Notes under the pieces: model-generated
What the model was told of the DNA's origin: nothing
Seen by the model: the letters and a program-made list of their open reading frames with translations, nothing else
The model's database searches: none
From: Myxococcales bacterium
Lineage (GTDB): Bacteria > Myxococcota_A > UBA9160 > SMWR01
Reading direction: 5' to 3'
Assembly (NCBI GenBank): GCA_022572485.1
Contig: JACZVU010000007.1
Coordinates: forward strand, 1 to 35,538
DNA: 35,538 nt
Part shown: piece after piece, positions 16,026 through 24,649 of the stretch
How the letters are laid out: each line of letters begins with the position of its first letter
Position numbering within the stretch: the first letter of the stretch is position 1
Position numbers and translations under genes: made by a program

Positions 16026-18239
16026 TTGCGTATCTTCAGCCGAAATCCCCTCGTGATCAGCGTCGCCTTGCTCGGGTTGGCGTGTGGTCAGAAAGAAGAC
16101 CCCCTGGTCGAGATTCGCAGGCTCCACGAAGAGGAGCGCTACGTGGCGACGCTCGATCAACTGCGGATTCTCGTCGATCAGGATCCCTCGCGCGCGGAGA
16201 CTCAATTTCTGCTCGGATCGGCGCTGCTGTTCTCCGGAAACGGGGGCCTCGCGGTCTGGCCGCTCCGCGCGGCCGCGCAAGCACCCGAGTACGCGATCCA
16301 AGCGCGCATGTTGCTGGCCCGGTCCATGCTGGAGAGCCGCACCGCTCCGGATTCCATCCCGGTCATCGATGCAATACTCGAGCTCGAGCCCGAAAACATT
16401 CCCGCGCTCGTTCTTCGCATTCAGGCCTACCAGGCGACCAGTCGCAACGAGGAAGCGATCGCTGGCATCGAGCAGGTACTCGAACTCGATCCCGACAATC
16501 TCCCCGTTCTGGTTCCCCGCGTGACGTCGCTGATCGCAATGCAGCAGATCGATGAGGCGGAGCAAGCGATCGAGGACGCGCGTGAGCGGCTCGAGAATAC
16601 GGACGAGGAGGTGGACCCGGCGCTTCTGGCGATGTTGTGCGTCGTGCGCGGCCTCTTTGCGCACGAGAAGGGAGAGCCCGAAGTCGCCGAAGCCCAATAC
16701 GAGGAGTGCCTCGAGCAGTTCCCCGTGCATCCGCTCGTCGTACAAGAGACCGCAAATTTCTATCAGATGATCGGTCAGCGGGAGCGCGCAATCGAGATCC
16801 TCGAAGAGGCTTTCGAGCAAAGCGGGAACAGCGTCTTCCGCATGGCGCTCGCCGAACGGATGAAGAGGTTTGGCGATACCGAAGAACAGGAGCGCTTGCT
16901 GCGTGCGGAGGCCGAGGAGCGACCTTCCATGAACTCCTGGTTCATGCTCGCCAATTTCTACGTGGGACGCGACGAATTCGACAAGGCTCTCGAGGCCTTT
17001 GATCACGCGCTTGCGCTGAATTCCGACCCCCCGGAATCTCTCTTCTTCGCGTATGCGGACACGCTGGTCCAGGATGGGCAGTTCGATAAAGCGCACAGCG
17101 TGGTGGCGGGATTCGAACAATCCGCACTACGGGACTTGATCACCGGGCGGATTCTCCTCGCTCAGGGTGATCCCGCTGGCGCGCTGATCTCCTTCGAGGC
17201 CGGGATTCTGCTCTGGCCGGACAATCCAGCGGGGCGCTTTCTCGCGGGCCAGGCTGCCGAGCGCACCGGGGACTTCGACCGCGCCATTTCCGAATACCGC
17301 GAGTCGGTCCGGGCGAATCCCGCCCGCACGAGAGCCGCACTGGATCTGGCGGAGCTCTACTCTGTGCGAGGCCATCACGCCGACGCGCTCGACGCGGTCA
17401 AACGCCATATGCGGGCCAATCCGGGCAGCATCGACGGCACGATCGTGGGGGTTCGCATCGCCCACAAAGCCCACCGCTACGGGGTCGCCACCGAGGGCCT
17501 CAAGCGGCTCTCCGAAACACCCGAGCATGCGGGGACGGCGGTGGCCGAACACGCAACGCTGCTCGCCGAGAACAGTCCGGATGGAGCCGTAGCGGCCGTG
17601 AAGACCGTCGAAGAGTCGGATGTGGATCTCACAGATCCCATCAACGCGGCAGCGCTGCGCGTGCTGCTCACCTACCTGGCTGAGCTGGGGGAGCACGAGA
17701 AGGCGGCAAAGCGGATCGACAGCGCGGTTGGCGCGCATCCCGAGGCCGCCGTGTTTCACGAGCTCAATGGCCGAGCGCTGAGCGCTGCGGGCAAGCCGCC
17801 CGAGAAGGCCCGTGAGGCCTTCGATCGTGCCCTCGAGCTGGATCCGAAGCACGCTGAGGCGCTGTTCGGCCTCGCGGCACTCTCGGCCCAGGCTGGCGAG
17901 GTCGATGTGGCACTGGCGCTCTACGACCAGGCCGCCGAACTCGATTCCAAGGATCCGGCTTCCGCCCTCGCTGCCGCGAAGCTGCTGCTCGGCGCGGGTC
18001 GGACCGCGGATGCACAAAAGCGTTTCGAGGGTGTCGTCGCCGAACATCCTCGCGAGGCAGGCGCGGCTCTCGAGCTCGCGCGAATCCTCGCCGAGCAGGG
18101 GGAATTCGAGGTGAGCCTCGACTATGCGGGGAGAGCCGATTGGCTGCGGGTACCCGAAGCTGAGGAAACACTGGCCTGGATCGAGGGGCTTCGCGCACAG
18201 CGGGGCGCAGGCGGAGATGCCCCGGCGGCTTCTAAATAG
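16026..18239 (+). CDS. TPR-repeat lipoprotein
   Basis: A 737-aa lipoprotein made almost entirely of tetratricopeptide repeats. The signal sequence ends in the lipobox LGLAC with Cys20; Gly and Gln follow, so there is no Asp retention signal and the outer membrane is the likely destination. TPR units occur throughout, e.g. AEALFGLAALSAQAGEVDVA and GRFLAGQAAERTGDFDRAIS. Architecture and N-terminus resemble the PEP-CTERM-system TPR lipoprotein type found in exosortase loci, which fits the PEP-CTERM pair upstream, but the link is not proven. Start is TTG with AAAGGAG 6 nt upstream, 18 bp after the previous stop: probable translational coupling. It likely scaffolds a periplasmic or outer-membrane complex. 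Confidence 0.85.
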   Translation: MRIFSRNPLVISVALLGLACGQKEDPLVEIRRLHEEERYVATLDQLRILVDQDPSRAETQFLLGSALLFSGNGGLAVWPLRAAAQAPEYAIQARMLLARSMLESRTAPDSIPVIDAILELEPENIPALVLRIQAYQATSRNEEAIAGIEQVLELDPDNLPVLVPRVTSLIAMQQIDEAEQAIEDARERLENTDEEVDPALLAMLCVVRGLFAHEKGEPEVAEAQYEECLEQFPVHPLVVQETANFYQMIGQRERAIEILEEAFEQSGNSVFRMALAERMKRFGDTEEQERLLRAEAEERPSMNSWFMLANFYVGRDEFDKALEAFDHALALNSDPPESLFFAYADTLVQDGQFDKAHSVVAGFEQSALRDLITGRILLAQGDPAGALISFEAGILLWPDNPAGRFLAGQAAERTGDFDRAISEYRESVRANPARTRAALDLAELYSVRGHHADALDAVKRHMRANPGSIDGTIVGVRIAHKAHRYGVATEGLKRLSETPEHAGTAVAEHATLLAENSPDGAVAAVKTVEESDVDLTDPINAAALRVLLTYLAELGEHEKAAKRIDSAVGAHPEAAVFHELNGRALSAAGKPPEKAREAFDRALELDPKHAEALFGLAALSAQAGEVDVALALYDQAAELDSKDPASALAAAKLLLGAGRTADAQKRFEGVVAEHPREAGAALELARILAEQGEFEVSLDYAGRADWLRVPEAEETLAWIEGLRAQRGAGGDAPAASK

Positions 18240-18291
18240 TAGGCCGCGCCAGCATGGCGGCGTGCTCACCTCGCGCTTCGAGGATTCGCCC

Positions 18292-20313
18292 GTGATTCCG
18301 GCAGCCCGATCTCGGAATCTTCGAGTGTTCGTTGGAGGCTTCGCGATCGCAGCGGCGCTCAGCGCGGCGAGCGGCGCCGGTGCAATCACCCCTGTCGCTG
18401 GTGTGATCACATCCGATGCGATCTGGGACCCGGCTGGCAACCCCTACGTGTTGACCGATGACGTCACGGTTTCCGAGGGTGTGACGCTGACGCTGTTACC
18501 GGGCGTGGTGGTGAAGGCGGATTCCGCTTCTCGAGAGTTGATCGTGCTCGGGACGCTCGTCGCAAATGGCACGGCGAAGAACCCCATCGTTCTGACCTCC
18601 TACCAAGATGATTCCGCACACGGCGATACGAATGGAGATGGCTCCTCGACGAGGCCATCCTTCGGAGATTGGGTCGGAGTCGGTTTCGCCGCCAGCAGTC
18701 CTGGCGGCATCGGCGACTTTGTCGAGATTCGTTACACGGGATATTACGGCGCATCGGGTACGAACTTCTCCAAGGACGCGAGAGATGTAGCTGCCCGCGT
18801 GCGCGAAGCCTGTACGCGTTGTCATCTGTTTCCCGATCCTGAGATTCTGCCGCGCGAGTTGTGGAGTGATCAGGTCATCATCATGCGGAGATTCGTGGGC
18901 TCATTGCCGCCCGAGTTTGGCGGGTCATCGATTGGGTTCTCGCTGAGAGAGGTCGTCGAGTGGTACGAGACGCAGGCTCCTGAGAGTTACTCGTTGCCGC
19001 GGTCCATTACCCGGAAGGGACCCGGTCCGATTCGCTTTCGCAAACGCGCCCTCTCGCTGGGCCCTAGAGGCAGTCCGGCGGTTGCCACGGTGGGGCGCCT
19101 CGAAGCGGGTCAATTTGGTGACCGCGATTTCATCTTTTCCGCGGTCAATATGCTCAACGGCAGCGTCCATCTGATCTCCCGCTCCAAGGGTCCGCTTTGG
19201 ATCGGCAGCGCGGAGCATCCGGTGCGCGCCATCCCTGGCGATCTCAACGGCGATGGCCTGATGGATCTGGTCGTGAGCGACCTCGGCGATCTGGCGTTGA
19301 CCGACGAACGGGTGGGCCGAGTGATCGCCGCTCTGCAGTTGCCCGATGGGAGTTTCTCGTTCGAGCCGATCCTCGACGGAGTTGGCCGGGTAGCCGACGC
19401 ACGCCCGGTGGATCTCGACCGCGATGGCGACCTCGATGTCATCGTGGCCTCTTTCGGGTGGCGCCGAAGCGGGGGAATCTACCTGCTGCGCAACGAAACC
19501 ACGGCCGACGGCCCATTGGATTTTCGCAAGGAGAAGATTCTCTCGCGTGCCGGGGCGGTCTCTGTGATTCCGATCCCGGCGCAGCAGCCAAATATGGATC
19601 CCGGTTTTGCAGTTGCGTTCGCGCAGCAATACGAGTTCGTGTCGGCATTCTATCCCGTTACGTCGGGAAACGACGGGAAAGCAGCGGGAAACGACGGAAA
19701 AGCGACGGGAAGCAACGGGAAGGTGGCGGGAAGCAACGGGAAAGCGACGGGCGATGATGCAAGTGGAAAGCGCTATGAGGAACACGTCTTGTATCGCGCG
19801 CCGCATCCCAACTGGGGGATCAGCAACCTCGAGTCGGTGGATCTGGACGGCGACGGCGACCTCGACTTCCTGCTCGCTCACGGGGACACACTCGACGACG
19901 GTTTCGCGTTCAAGCCCTACCAAGGCGTGATGTGGCTCGAAAACCGCGGTGGAGGCGAATTTGAAGCACACCGGATCGGTGCCCTATACGGCGCGCATCG
20001 GGCCGAGGCCGCAGATTTAGATGGCGACGGTGACCTCGACGTCGTGGCGAGCGGGTTTCTCCCTCAGCTCACGCAACCCTTTCCCAAGGATCACATGCGC
20101 GTGGACTCTCTGATCTGGTTCGAGCGTGCGGGTGAGGAGTGGATTCCGTGGTCGATCGAGGTCGATCATCCCCGGCATACCGATGTCACCGTGCTCGATC
20201 TCGACGGAGACGGCCGCCCCGACATCATCGCTCCCGTCAATAATGCTTGGGAGATCAAGGAACAGGTGGGCGGGCCTGCGATGGAGGTTTGGTTCAACCG
20301 CGCTGTTCGTTGA
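18292..20313 (+). CDS. Secreted beta-helix / CxxCH / FG-GAP (VCBS) chimeric protein
   Basis: A 673-aa exported protein. The signal peptide ends near AASGAGA. Residues about 30-160 resemble a parallel beta-helix start (VTVSEGVTLTLLPGVVVKA, LIVLGTLVANGTAKNPIVLT). Residues 174-178 are CTRCH, a c-type haem attachment motif, with Met198 a possible distal ligand. The rest has calcium-binding loops of FG-GAP repeats, of the form DxDxDGxxD, at about 317, 374, 517, 575 and 636. A Gly/Asn/Lys repeat occupies about 459-487. The frame is open upstream into the TPR gene, but GAGGA lies 8 nt before the GTG at 18292, giving a proper signal peptide. It may be a surface electron-transfer or binding protein; function is inferred from domains only. 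Confidence 0.75.
   Translation: MIPAARSRNLRVFVGGFAIAAALSAASGAGAITPVAGVITSDAIWDPAGNPYVLTDDVTVSEGVTLTLLPGVVVKADSASRELIVLGTLVANGTAKNPIVLTSYQDDSAHGDTNGDGSSTRPSFGDWVGVGFAASSPGGIGDFVEIRYTGYYGASGTNFSKDARDVAARVREACTRCHLFPDPEILPRELWSDQVIIMRRFVGSLPPEFGGSSIGFSLREVVEWYETQAPESYSLPRSITRKGPGPIRFRKRALSLGPRGSPAVATVGRLEAGQFGDRDFIFSAVNMLNGSVHLISRSKGPLWIGSAEHPVRAIPGDLNGDGLMDLVVSDLGDLALTDERVGRVIAALQLPDGSFSFEPILDGVGRVADARPVDLDRDGDLDVIVASFGWRRSGGIYLLRNETTADGPLDFRKEKILSRAGAVSVIPIPAQQPNMDPGFAVAFAQQYEFVSAFYPVTSGNDGKAAGNDGKATGSNGKVAGSNGKATGDDASGKRYEEHVLYRAPHPNWGISNLESVDLDGDGDLDFLLAHGDTLDDGFAFKPYQGVMWLENRGGGEFEAHRIGALYGAHRAEAADLDGDGDLDVVASGFLPQLTQPFPKDHMRVDSLIWFERAGEEWIPWSIEVDHPRHTDVTVLDLDGDGRPDIIAPVNNAWEIKEQVGGPAMEVWFNRAVR
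19665..19748 (+). repeat. 21-bp in-frame tandem repeat, four units
   Basis: Four units of 21 bp (19665-19685, 19686-19706, 19707-19727, 19728-19748) start with GGGAA and encode [G][N/S][D/N]GK[A/V][A/T] heptads. The units differ at a few positions. Being in frame, the array changes linker length without breaking the protein, so copy number may vary between strains. Confidence 0.85.
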
Positions 20314-20370
20314 TGCGGACGGTTCGTTCGAGCGCATGGTGGAGAGCGGCTTTCGGGAGCTAGCGGATCA

Positions 20371-22296
20371 GTGCACGGTCTCACCCTATCGGTCATCGTC
20401 ATGTTTCCCACGTTCGCCCTCGCAGAGGCTGGGAGCGTTTCGGAGCAGAAACTTCCCATACACCGTCTGGGGCCCGTGGTGGTGACGGCATCTCGCGAGC
20501 CTCAGCCGCTGGGATACGCTCCTGGGACGTTCACCGTGATTGCGCGCGAGGAGATCGAGCGCGGCCATTACACCAGCGTGCTGGAAATTCTGCGTCGCGT
20601 GCCCGGTGTTCACGTCGAACAGCCGGGTTCTCGCGGCGGCCGGGCCTCGATCTACACGCGCGGCCTCGATCCCAACCACACCCTGATCCTGATCGATGGT
20701 GTGCGGATGAACGATCCGACGAACAATCGTGGGGGATCGTTCGATCTGTCGACCCTCGATCCGGCGGGTGTGGAGCGGATCGAGATCAGCCGCGGCCCCA
20801 TTTCTGCCGTGCATGGCTCCGATGCGATCGCGGGCGTCATCCACATCATCACGCGAACCGGGCGCGACGCGCAAGAGTTTCTTTTCGCTGGAAGCGGCGG
20901 ACGCTGGGGAGTGTATCGCGTTGCGGCGGAGGCGCGCGGGCGCATCGGTATCGCAGACCTGTCGGTGGCTGGCGCGTGGGTCGATGAGGGGGATCCGTCC
21001 GGCGGCCAGGAGTACCGCGGAGGCAACATCAAGACGAACGTTGGGTTGAAGCTGCCGGCCGGCGCTTCGCTGCGGGGTATGTTTCGCTATGCCGACTCCG
21101 AAAGCGAATCCTTTCCCGACGACAGCGGTGGCGATGCGTTTGCGGTGATTCGCACGCTGGAGGGCCGCGACATCCGGGAAATCGGCCTGCACCTGGAAGC
21201 AGCACAGAAAATCGGTCGCTGGGTCGACTACGCGCTCGGCTTCGACTATCGCCACCGGCGAGAAGATCGCGACTCTCCGGGCATTGCGCCCGGGGTGCGA
21301 ATGCCAATGGGCATCCCATCGGAGTCGAGCCGCGATGAGATCGATTACTACGCGCTTTCGCTTCGCAACACCATCAAGCCGCTGGAAGGCCTCTCACTCA
21401 CCGCCGGTGGAGATGTTTACTGGGAGCAGGGTTCCAGCAACGGTCAGCTCTTCTTCTCTGAAGAGCCTTTCGCGGTCCAGACGAGTTTCGATCACGATCG
21501 CGTGGTGGGTGGCCCGTTTGCGGAACTGCATTGGCGGAGCGGCTGCGGCCTGGTTCTCTACGGTGGCGTGCGTGCCGATTTCCCGGACGGATCTTCCTCT
21601 GAAGTGACACCCCGTGTGAGCGCCGAATATCCCGTTCCGGTCGTCGATCTCGTCGTGAAAGGGAGCTGGGGCGAGGGATTCAAATTGCCCGCCTTCTACT
21701 CGCTCGCCAATCCCGTGGTGGGCAATCCGGGGCTCGTTGCCGAGCACAGCAAGGGCTGGGATCTGGGGTTGAGTCGCAGCTTCTGGAAGGGCCGCGTAGA
21801 TGGGCGCCTGGCGTACTTTGAAATCGAGGTGAAGGATCTGATTGATTTCGTTTCGGACCCTCGGCCGCTGCTGGTCAATCGCTCAAAGGTGGTGTCTAAG
21901 GGGTTCGAATTCGAGCTGAGCGTCAGACCGTTTGACGCTCTCTATATCAACGGAAATCTGACGTTCACGGATACGGACATCCGCAATTCGTCGGACGATC
22001 TGCTGAATCGGCCACGCTGGCGCGGAGCGCTGACGCTGATCTGGGATCCGGTAAAAGATGTGACGATTCACGTAGCGGCACTAATCGTCGGATCCGTGAA
22101 AGATTCGTCGGTGCCTACTGGCGATGTAATTCTCGACCCCTGGGGCCGCGTGGATCTCTCGGTTTCATGGCGCGTGCGCAAGCACGTAAGCCTCTACCTC
22201 AAGATCGACAACCTCTTCGATTCGAACCATCAAGAAGCCGTCGGATTTCGCGCTCCCGGGATCCGGCCTCGGGTGGGCGTCACCGCCCGGTTTTGA
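20371..22296 (+). CDS. TonB-dependent receptor, BtuB/siderophore-receptor-like
   Basis: A 641-aa outer-membrane receptor. The signal peptide ends near FALAEA, followed by a TonB box GPVVVTASRE (34-43). The plug domain includes VLEILRRVPGVHVEQPGSRG, IYTRGLDPNHTLILIDGVRM and ISRGPISAVHGSDAIAGVIH. The barrel ends in the C-terminal Phe typical of outer-membrane proteins. Size and plug motifs are those of BtuB-like transporters, but no cobalamin riboswitch precedes it, unlike the receptor at the end of the window, so the ligand is open. GTG start 57 bp after the FG-GAP gene, preceded by GGGAGC at a long spacing. It closes the five-gene cluster; a hairpin and T-run follow. Confidence 0.88.
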   Translation: MHGLTLSVIVMFPTFALAEAGSVSEQKLPIHRLGPVVVTASREPQPLGYAPGTFTVIAREEIERGHYTSVLEILRRVPGVHVEQPGSRGGRASIYTRGLDPNHTLILIDGVRMNDPTNNRGGSFDLSTLDPAGVERIEISRGPISAVHGSDAIAGVIHIITRTGRDAQEFLFAGSGGRWGVYRVAAEARGRIGIADLSVAGAWVDEGDPSGGQEYRGGNIKTNVGLKLPAGASLRGMFRYADSESESFPDDSGGDAFAVIRTLEGRDIREIGLHLEAAQKIGRWVDYALGFDYRHRREDRDSPGIAPGVRMPMGIPSESSRDEIDYYALSLRNTIKPLEGLSLTAGGDVYWEQGSSNGQLFFSEEPFAVQTSFDHDRVVGGPFAELHWRSGCGLVLYGGVRADFPDGSSSEVTPRVSAEYPVPVVDLVVKGSWGEGFKLPAFYSLANPVVGNPGLVAEHSKGWDLGLSRSFWKGRVDGRLAYFEIEVKDLIDFVSDPRPLLVNRSKVVSKGFEFELSVRPFDALYINGNLTFTDTDIRNSSDDLLNRPRWRGALTLIWDPVKDVTIHVAALIVGSVKDSSVPTGDVILDPWGRVDLSVSWRVRKHVSLYLKIDNLFDSNHQEAVGFRAPGIRPRVGVTARF

Positions 22297-22323
22297 ATCG
22301 ATGCTCTTGTCGTCAGCGCTGCA

Positions 22324-22338
22324 CCGCCCTTCGGGCGG
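22324..22338 (+). terminator. Short GC hairpin after the receptor gene
   Basis: CCGCCC, TTC loop, GGGCGG, 27 bp after the stop codon. There is no T-run directly after it, so it may act with the larger structure at 22347-22388. Confidence 0.4.
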
Positions 22339-22346
22339 AGACAAAT

Positions 22347-22388
22347 GCTCCTGAGCAATCGCGCCTGGCAGCGCGTTTTCTCAGGAGC
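22347..22388. terminator. Nested hairpin between convergent genes
   Basis: The outer stem GCTCCTGAG/CTCAGGAGC (9 bp) encloses the inner stem CGCGC/GCGCG followed by TTTT. It lies between the receptor (+) and the glycosyltransferase (-) and overlaps the latter's stop codon at 22381-22383. The inner stem plus T-run reads as an intrinsic terminator for the plus strand. Confidence 0.55.
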
Positions 22389-23682
22389 CCGATGACCTGA
22401 GCAATGCGTCGATGCAGCGCGCCGCTTCTTTGCAGCCGTCATGTGCCTGCATGTAGGCACGGGTCTGCTTCAGCCGGGCTTGGATCGACGGATCGGTCAG
22501 CAGACGCTGGATGTTCCCGAGCAGTTCGTCATCGGTCCATTCGTAACGGTGCATGCCGATACCGTGCCCGGTGTCGTTCATCCGCTGCGCATTGTCGTGT
22601 CCGTCCCACACGAACGGCATCACGAGCGGGGCTTTTCCGAAGTAGAGCGTCTCGTTGAGAGTGTTGTTTCCGCCGTGTTGGATGATGACATCACAGTGTG
22701 ACAAGACGGCGGCCTGCGGGTACCACGCGGCGAGCCGGATGTTGGCGGGTGGCGCATCGTATTGGTCGAGGTAGTTTCCGACGTTGACGAGCACTCGGTA
22801 GGGTGTCTTGCCCAGTACGCCGATCATGCGTTTGATGAGATCCACGTCGGCAACCCCGAGACTTCCGAAGCTAAAATAGATCAGAGGCCCGGCTTCATTC
22901 TTCGCGAAGTGCGGAACTTGATAGGGCTCGACTTCGGTTCGCACGCAGCCATCGAGGTAGACGAATTTCTGCGGGTCGAGAGGTTTTCGGCGCTTGAATT
23001 GCAGCGGCTTCGGATAGAGCAGGAGATTCAAATAGGGTGATGGGAGTACGAATTCCGGGAAAGAGAGCCGTTCGTGTCCGCATGACTCGATGAAATCCAT
23101 GAACTCCCGGTGGACGGGTTCGATCTCCTCTCGAAAGCGTTCTCGGAAGCGCTCGAAGCAATCGCGGTCGTTTTCGCCACACCCCGAGAAATGAGGCGGA
23201 ATGTCCGGATCCGGAATTTCATTCTCGCTGCAGGAGATCATCCGCACCCACGGACAGCCGGCCCGCTCGGTATCGGGATAGAGGGTCACGTTGTCGTTGA
23301 TGATGAGGTCGGGCGAGATCCTGCGGAGCAGGTCGCTCAGGCCATTGCGGACCGACCACTTGGATGTGGAAGCGATCGCCTCCCAACAGGCTCGGACGTA
23401 GGTCGGTATTTGCTCGTAGGGCGAAGTCCGGAAGCTGGGAAGATACTTCAGCATGAAGTCGTCCCAGTATTTCGCAGACTCTTCCGGAGTCATCGGTTCC
23501 ATGCAAGAAAGCAGCTGCTCCTCGAACCCGTAGCCCGTCACGGTGCCTTCGAGCCCGGGGTCGAGGATGAAGACGCACTCGTGGCCGAGATCGCGCAGCG
23601 CTTGACAGATTCCAATGAGGTTCATCACCGGACCGATCGCCCCGGGTTCCGGAAACACCGCAATTTTCTTACCCGTTTTCAT
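22381..23682 (-). CDS. GT1 (UGT/macrolide-type) glycosyltransferase
   Basis: A 433-aa GT-B-fold glycosyltransferase that would move a sugar from a UDP/TDP donor to a small-molecule or lipid acceptor. The C-terminal donor site is intact: WYPQAAVLSHCDVIIQHGG followed by NNTLNETLYFGKAPLVMPF and a DGHDNAQRM tail, matching the UGT signature. At the N-terminus, where family members read GHxxP with the catalytic His, this protein has GAIGP (14-18), so the usual general base is replaced by Ala15. Either another residue serves or the mechanism differs. ATG start with AGGA 7-8 nt upstream. The gene stands alone on the minus strand between two plus-strand genes. Confidence 0.85.
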   Translation of the reverse strand: MKTGKKIAVFPEPGAIGPVMNLIGICQALRDLGHECVFILDPGLEGTVTGYGFEEQLLSCMEPMTPEESAKYWDDFMLKYLPSFRTSPYEQIPTYVRACWEAIASTSKWSVRNGLSDLLRRISPDLIINDNVTLYPDTERAGCPWVRMISCSENEIPDPDIPPHFSGCGENDRDCFERFRERFREEIEPVHREFMDFIESCGHERLSFPEFVLPSPYLNLLLYPKPLQFKRRKPLDPQKFVYLDGCVRTEVEPYQVPHFAKNEAGPLIYFSFGSLGVADVDLIKRMIGVLGKTPYRVLVNVGNYLDQYDAPPANIRLAAWYPQAAVLSHCDVIIQHGGNNTLNETLYFGKAPLVMPFVWDGHDNAQRMNDTGHGIGMHRYEWTDDELLGNIQRLLTDPSIQARLKQTRAYMQAHDGCKEAARCIDALLRSSGS

Positions 23683-23897
23683 AGGATTGTCCTGTCTGGT
23701 GTGATCGAAAGGACCGAGTGCCTGCCTCCGAGCGGCCTCCGAGTCTAGGGGATGCCGAATGGGAATTCCCGCACGCGTAGGTTTGACCTCGGGAGTTGTA
23801 CGCTCAAGTTGCTTCCTGGAGTTCCCGAATATCCGTTTGCTGGCCAGTGTACTTTTCGGTGCTGTGCGGGTTGCAACGGCGAAGCGGAGGAAGCGGA

Positions 23898-24632
23898 ATG
23901 GAAGGGGACGCCTACCTGGGCGAATTGGCGGCGGGTGTGATCTATCTGCTCGCTGGTGCCCGACTCGTGCTGTTGGGTGCTCGAACCGGAGAGGCCCCCG
24001 AGCGCTTGCTGGGCGCCAGTTTCGCGATGTTTGGCGTATCGGGCATCCTGTATGCCGTGGCGGTTTTTGAAACCTTCAGCGCCATCGAGACGCCAATCAA
24101 CTTCGCCGCGCGTGTCACCTACCTTCCGAGTGCTCTGCTGATCGCCGTCTTCACCGCGCGCGTCTTTCGGCCCGATGGCCGCTGGGCGAGATGGCTCGTA
24201 CGCGGAGTCGCGGTTCTGGTCGTCGCTGGCGTGGGAGGCTCCGCTCTGCGAGGTGATTGGGAGGGTTTTTCGCTCAGCAACGGTTGGTTTTGGCTCGAGT
24301 GGGTGGGCTACACGTTGCCGTTCGGCTGGGCGGCCGCGGAAGCGTTTCCCCGATACCTCCAGGCGCGGCGGAGGGTGAGCGTTGGCCTCTGCGAACCTTC
24401 GGTCTGCAATCGAATGTTGCTCTGGTCACTCTTTGGGTTGATCCAGCTACTCGGTTGCGTCGTGGTGATCGGGCAATACGCGGCATACGAACGTGAAAAC
24501 GTATTTTCTCCGAGCTGGGACATCCTCTATGGAGGCATCACGCTAGCGGCGTTGGTTGTGATGTGGTTTGCGTTCTTTCCTCCCAAGATCTACGTCCGCT
24601 GGATCAACCGAACTGCTCCCGCTTCGCTGTAG
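23898..24632 (+). CDS. Seven-helix integral membrane protein, unknown function
   Basis: A 244-aa protein with seven hydrophobic segments, at about 8-28, 38-58, 67-87, 95-115, 127-148, 170-193 and 207-229. I do not recognise the family. The seventh helix has no Lys, so it is not a rhodopsin. There is no signal peptide. Start is the ATG at 23898 because GGAGGAAG lies just upstream; an in-frame extension back to 23796 does not look coding. It is divergent from the glycosyltransferase and convergent with the CoA-transferase, 17 bp apart. The topology recalls small inner-membrane sensors or 7TM input domains, but there is no signalling domain attached. Confidence 0.7.
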   Translation: MEGDAYLGELAAGVIYLLAGARLVLLGARTGEAPERLLGASFAMFGVSGILYAVAVFETFSAIETPINFAARVTYLPSALLIAVFTARVFRPDGRWARWLVRGVAVLVVAGVGGSALRGDWEGFSLSNGWFWLEWVGYTLPFGWAAAEAFPRYLQARRRVSVGLCEPSVCNRMLLWSLFGLIQLLGCVVVIGQYAAYERENVFSPSWDILYGGITLAALVVMWFAFFPPKIYVRWINRTAPASL

Positions 24633-24649
24633 GTTTTCAATCCCGGAAT

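Noticed and set aside
19665..19748. Short tandem array considered as a CRISPR
   Set aside because: Units are contiguous, 21 bp, in frame, and there are no spacers or cas genes.
20371..22296. Second cobalamin receptor, by similarity to BtuB
   Set aside because: No B12 box or other riboswitch element occurs upstream; the plug motifs are shared by siderophore and other receptors, so the ligand is left open.
23898..24632. Seven-helix protein considered as a microbial rhodopsin
   Set aside because: There is no Lys in the seventh helix and the helix sequences do not match the family.
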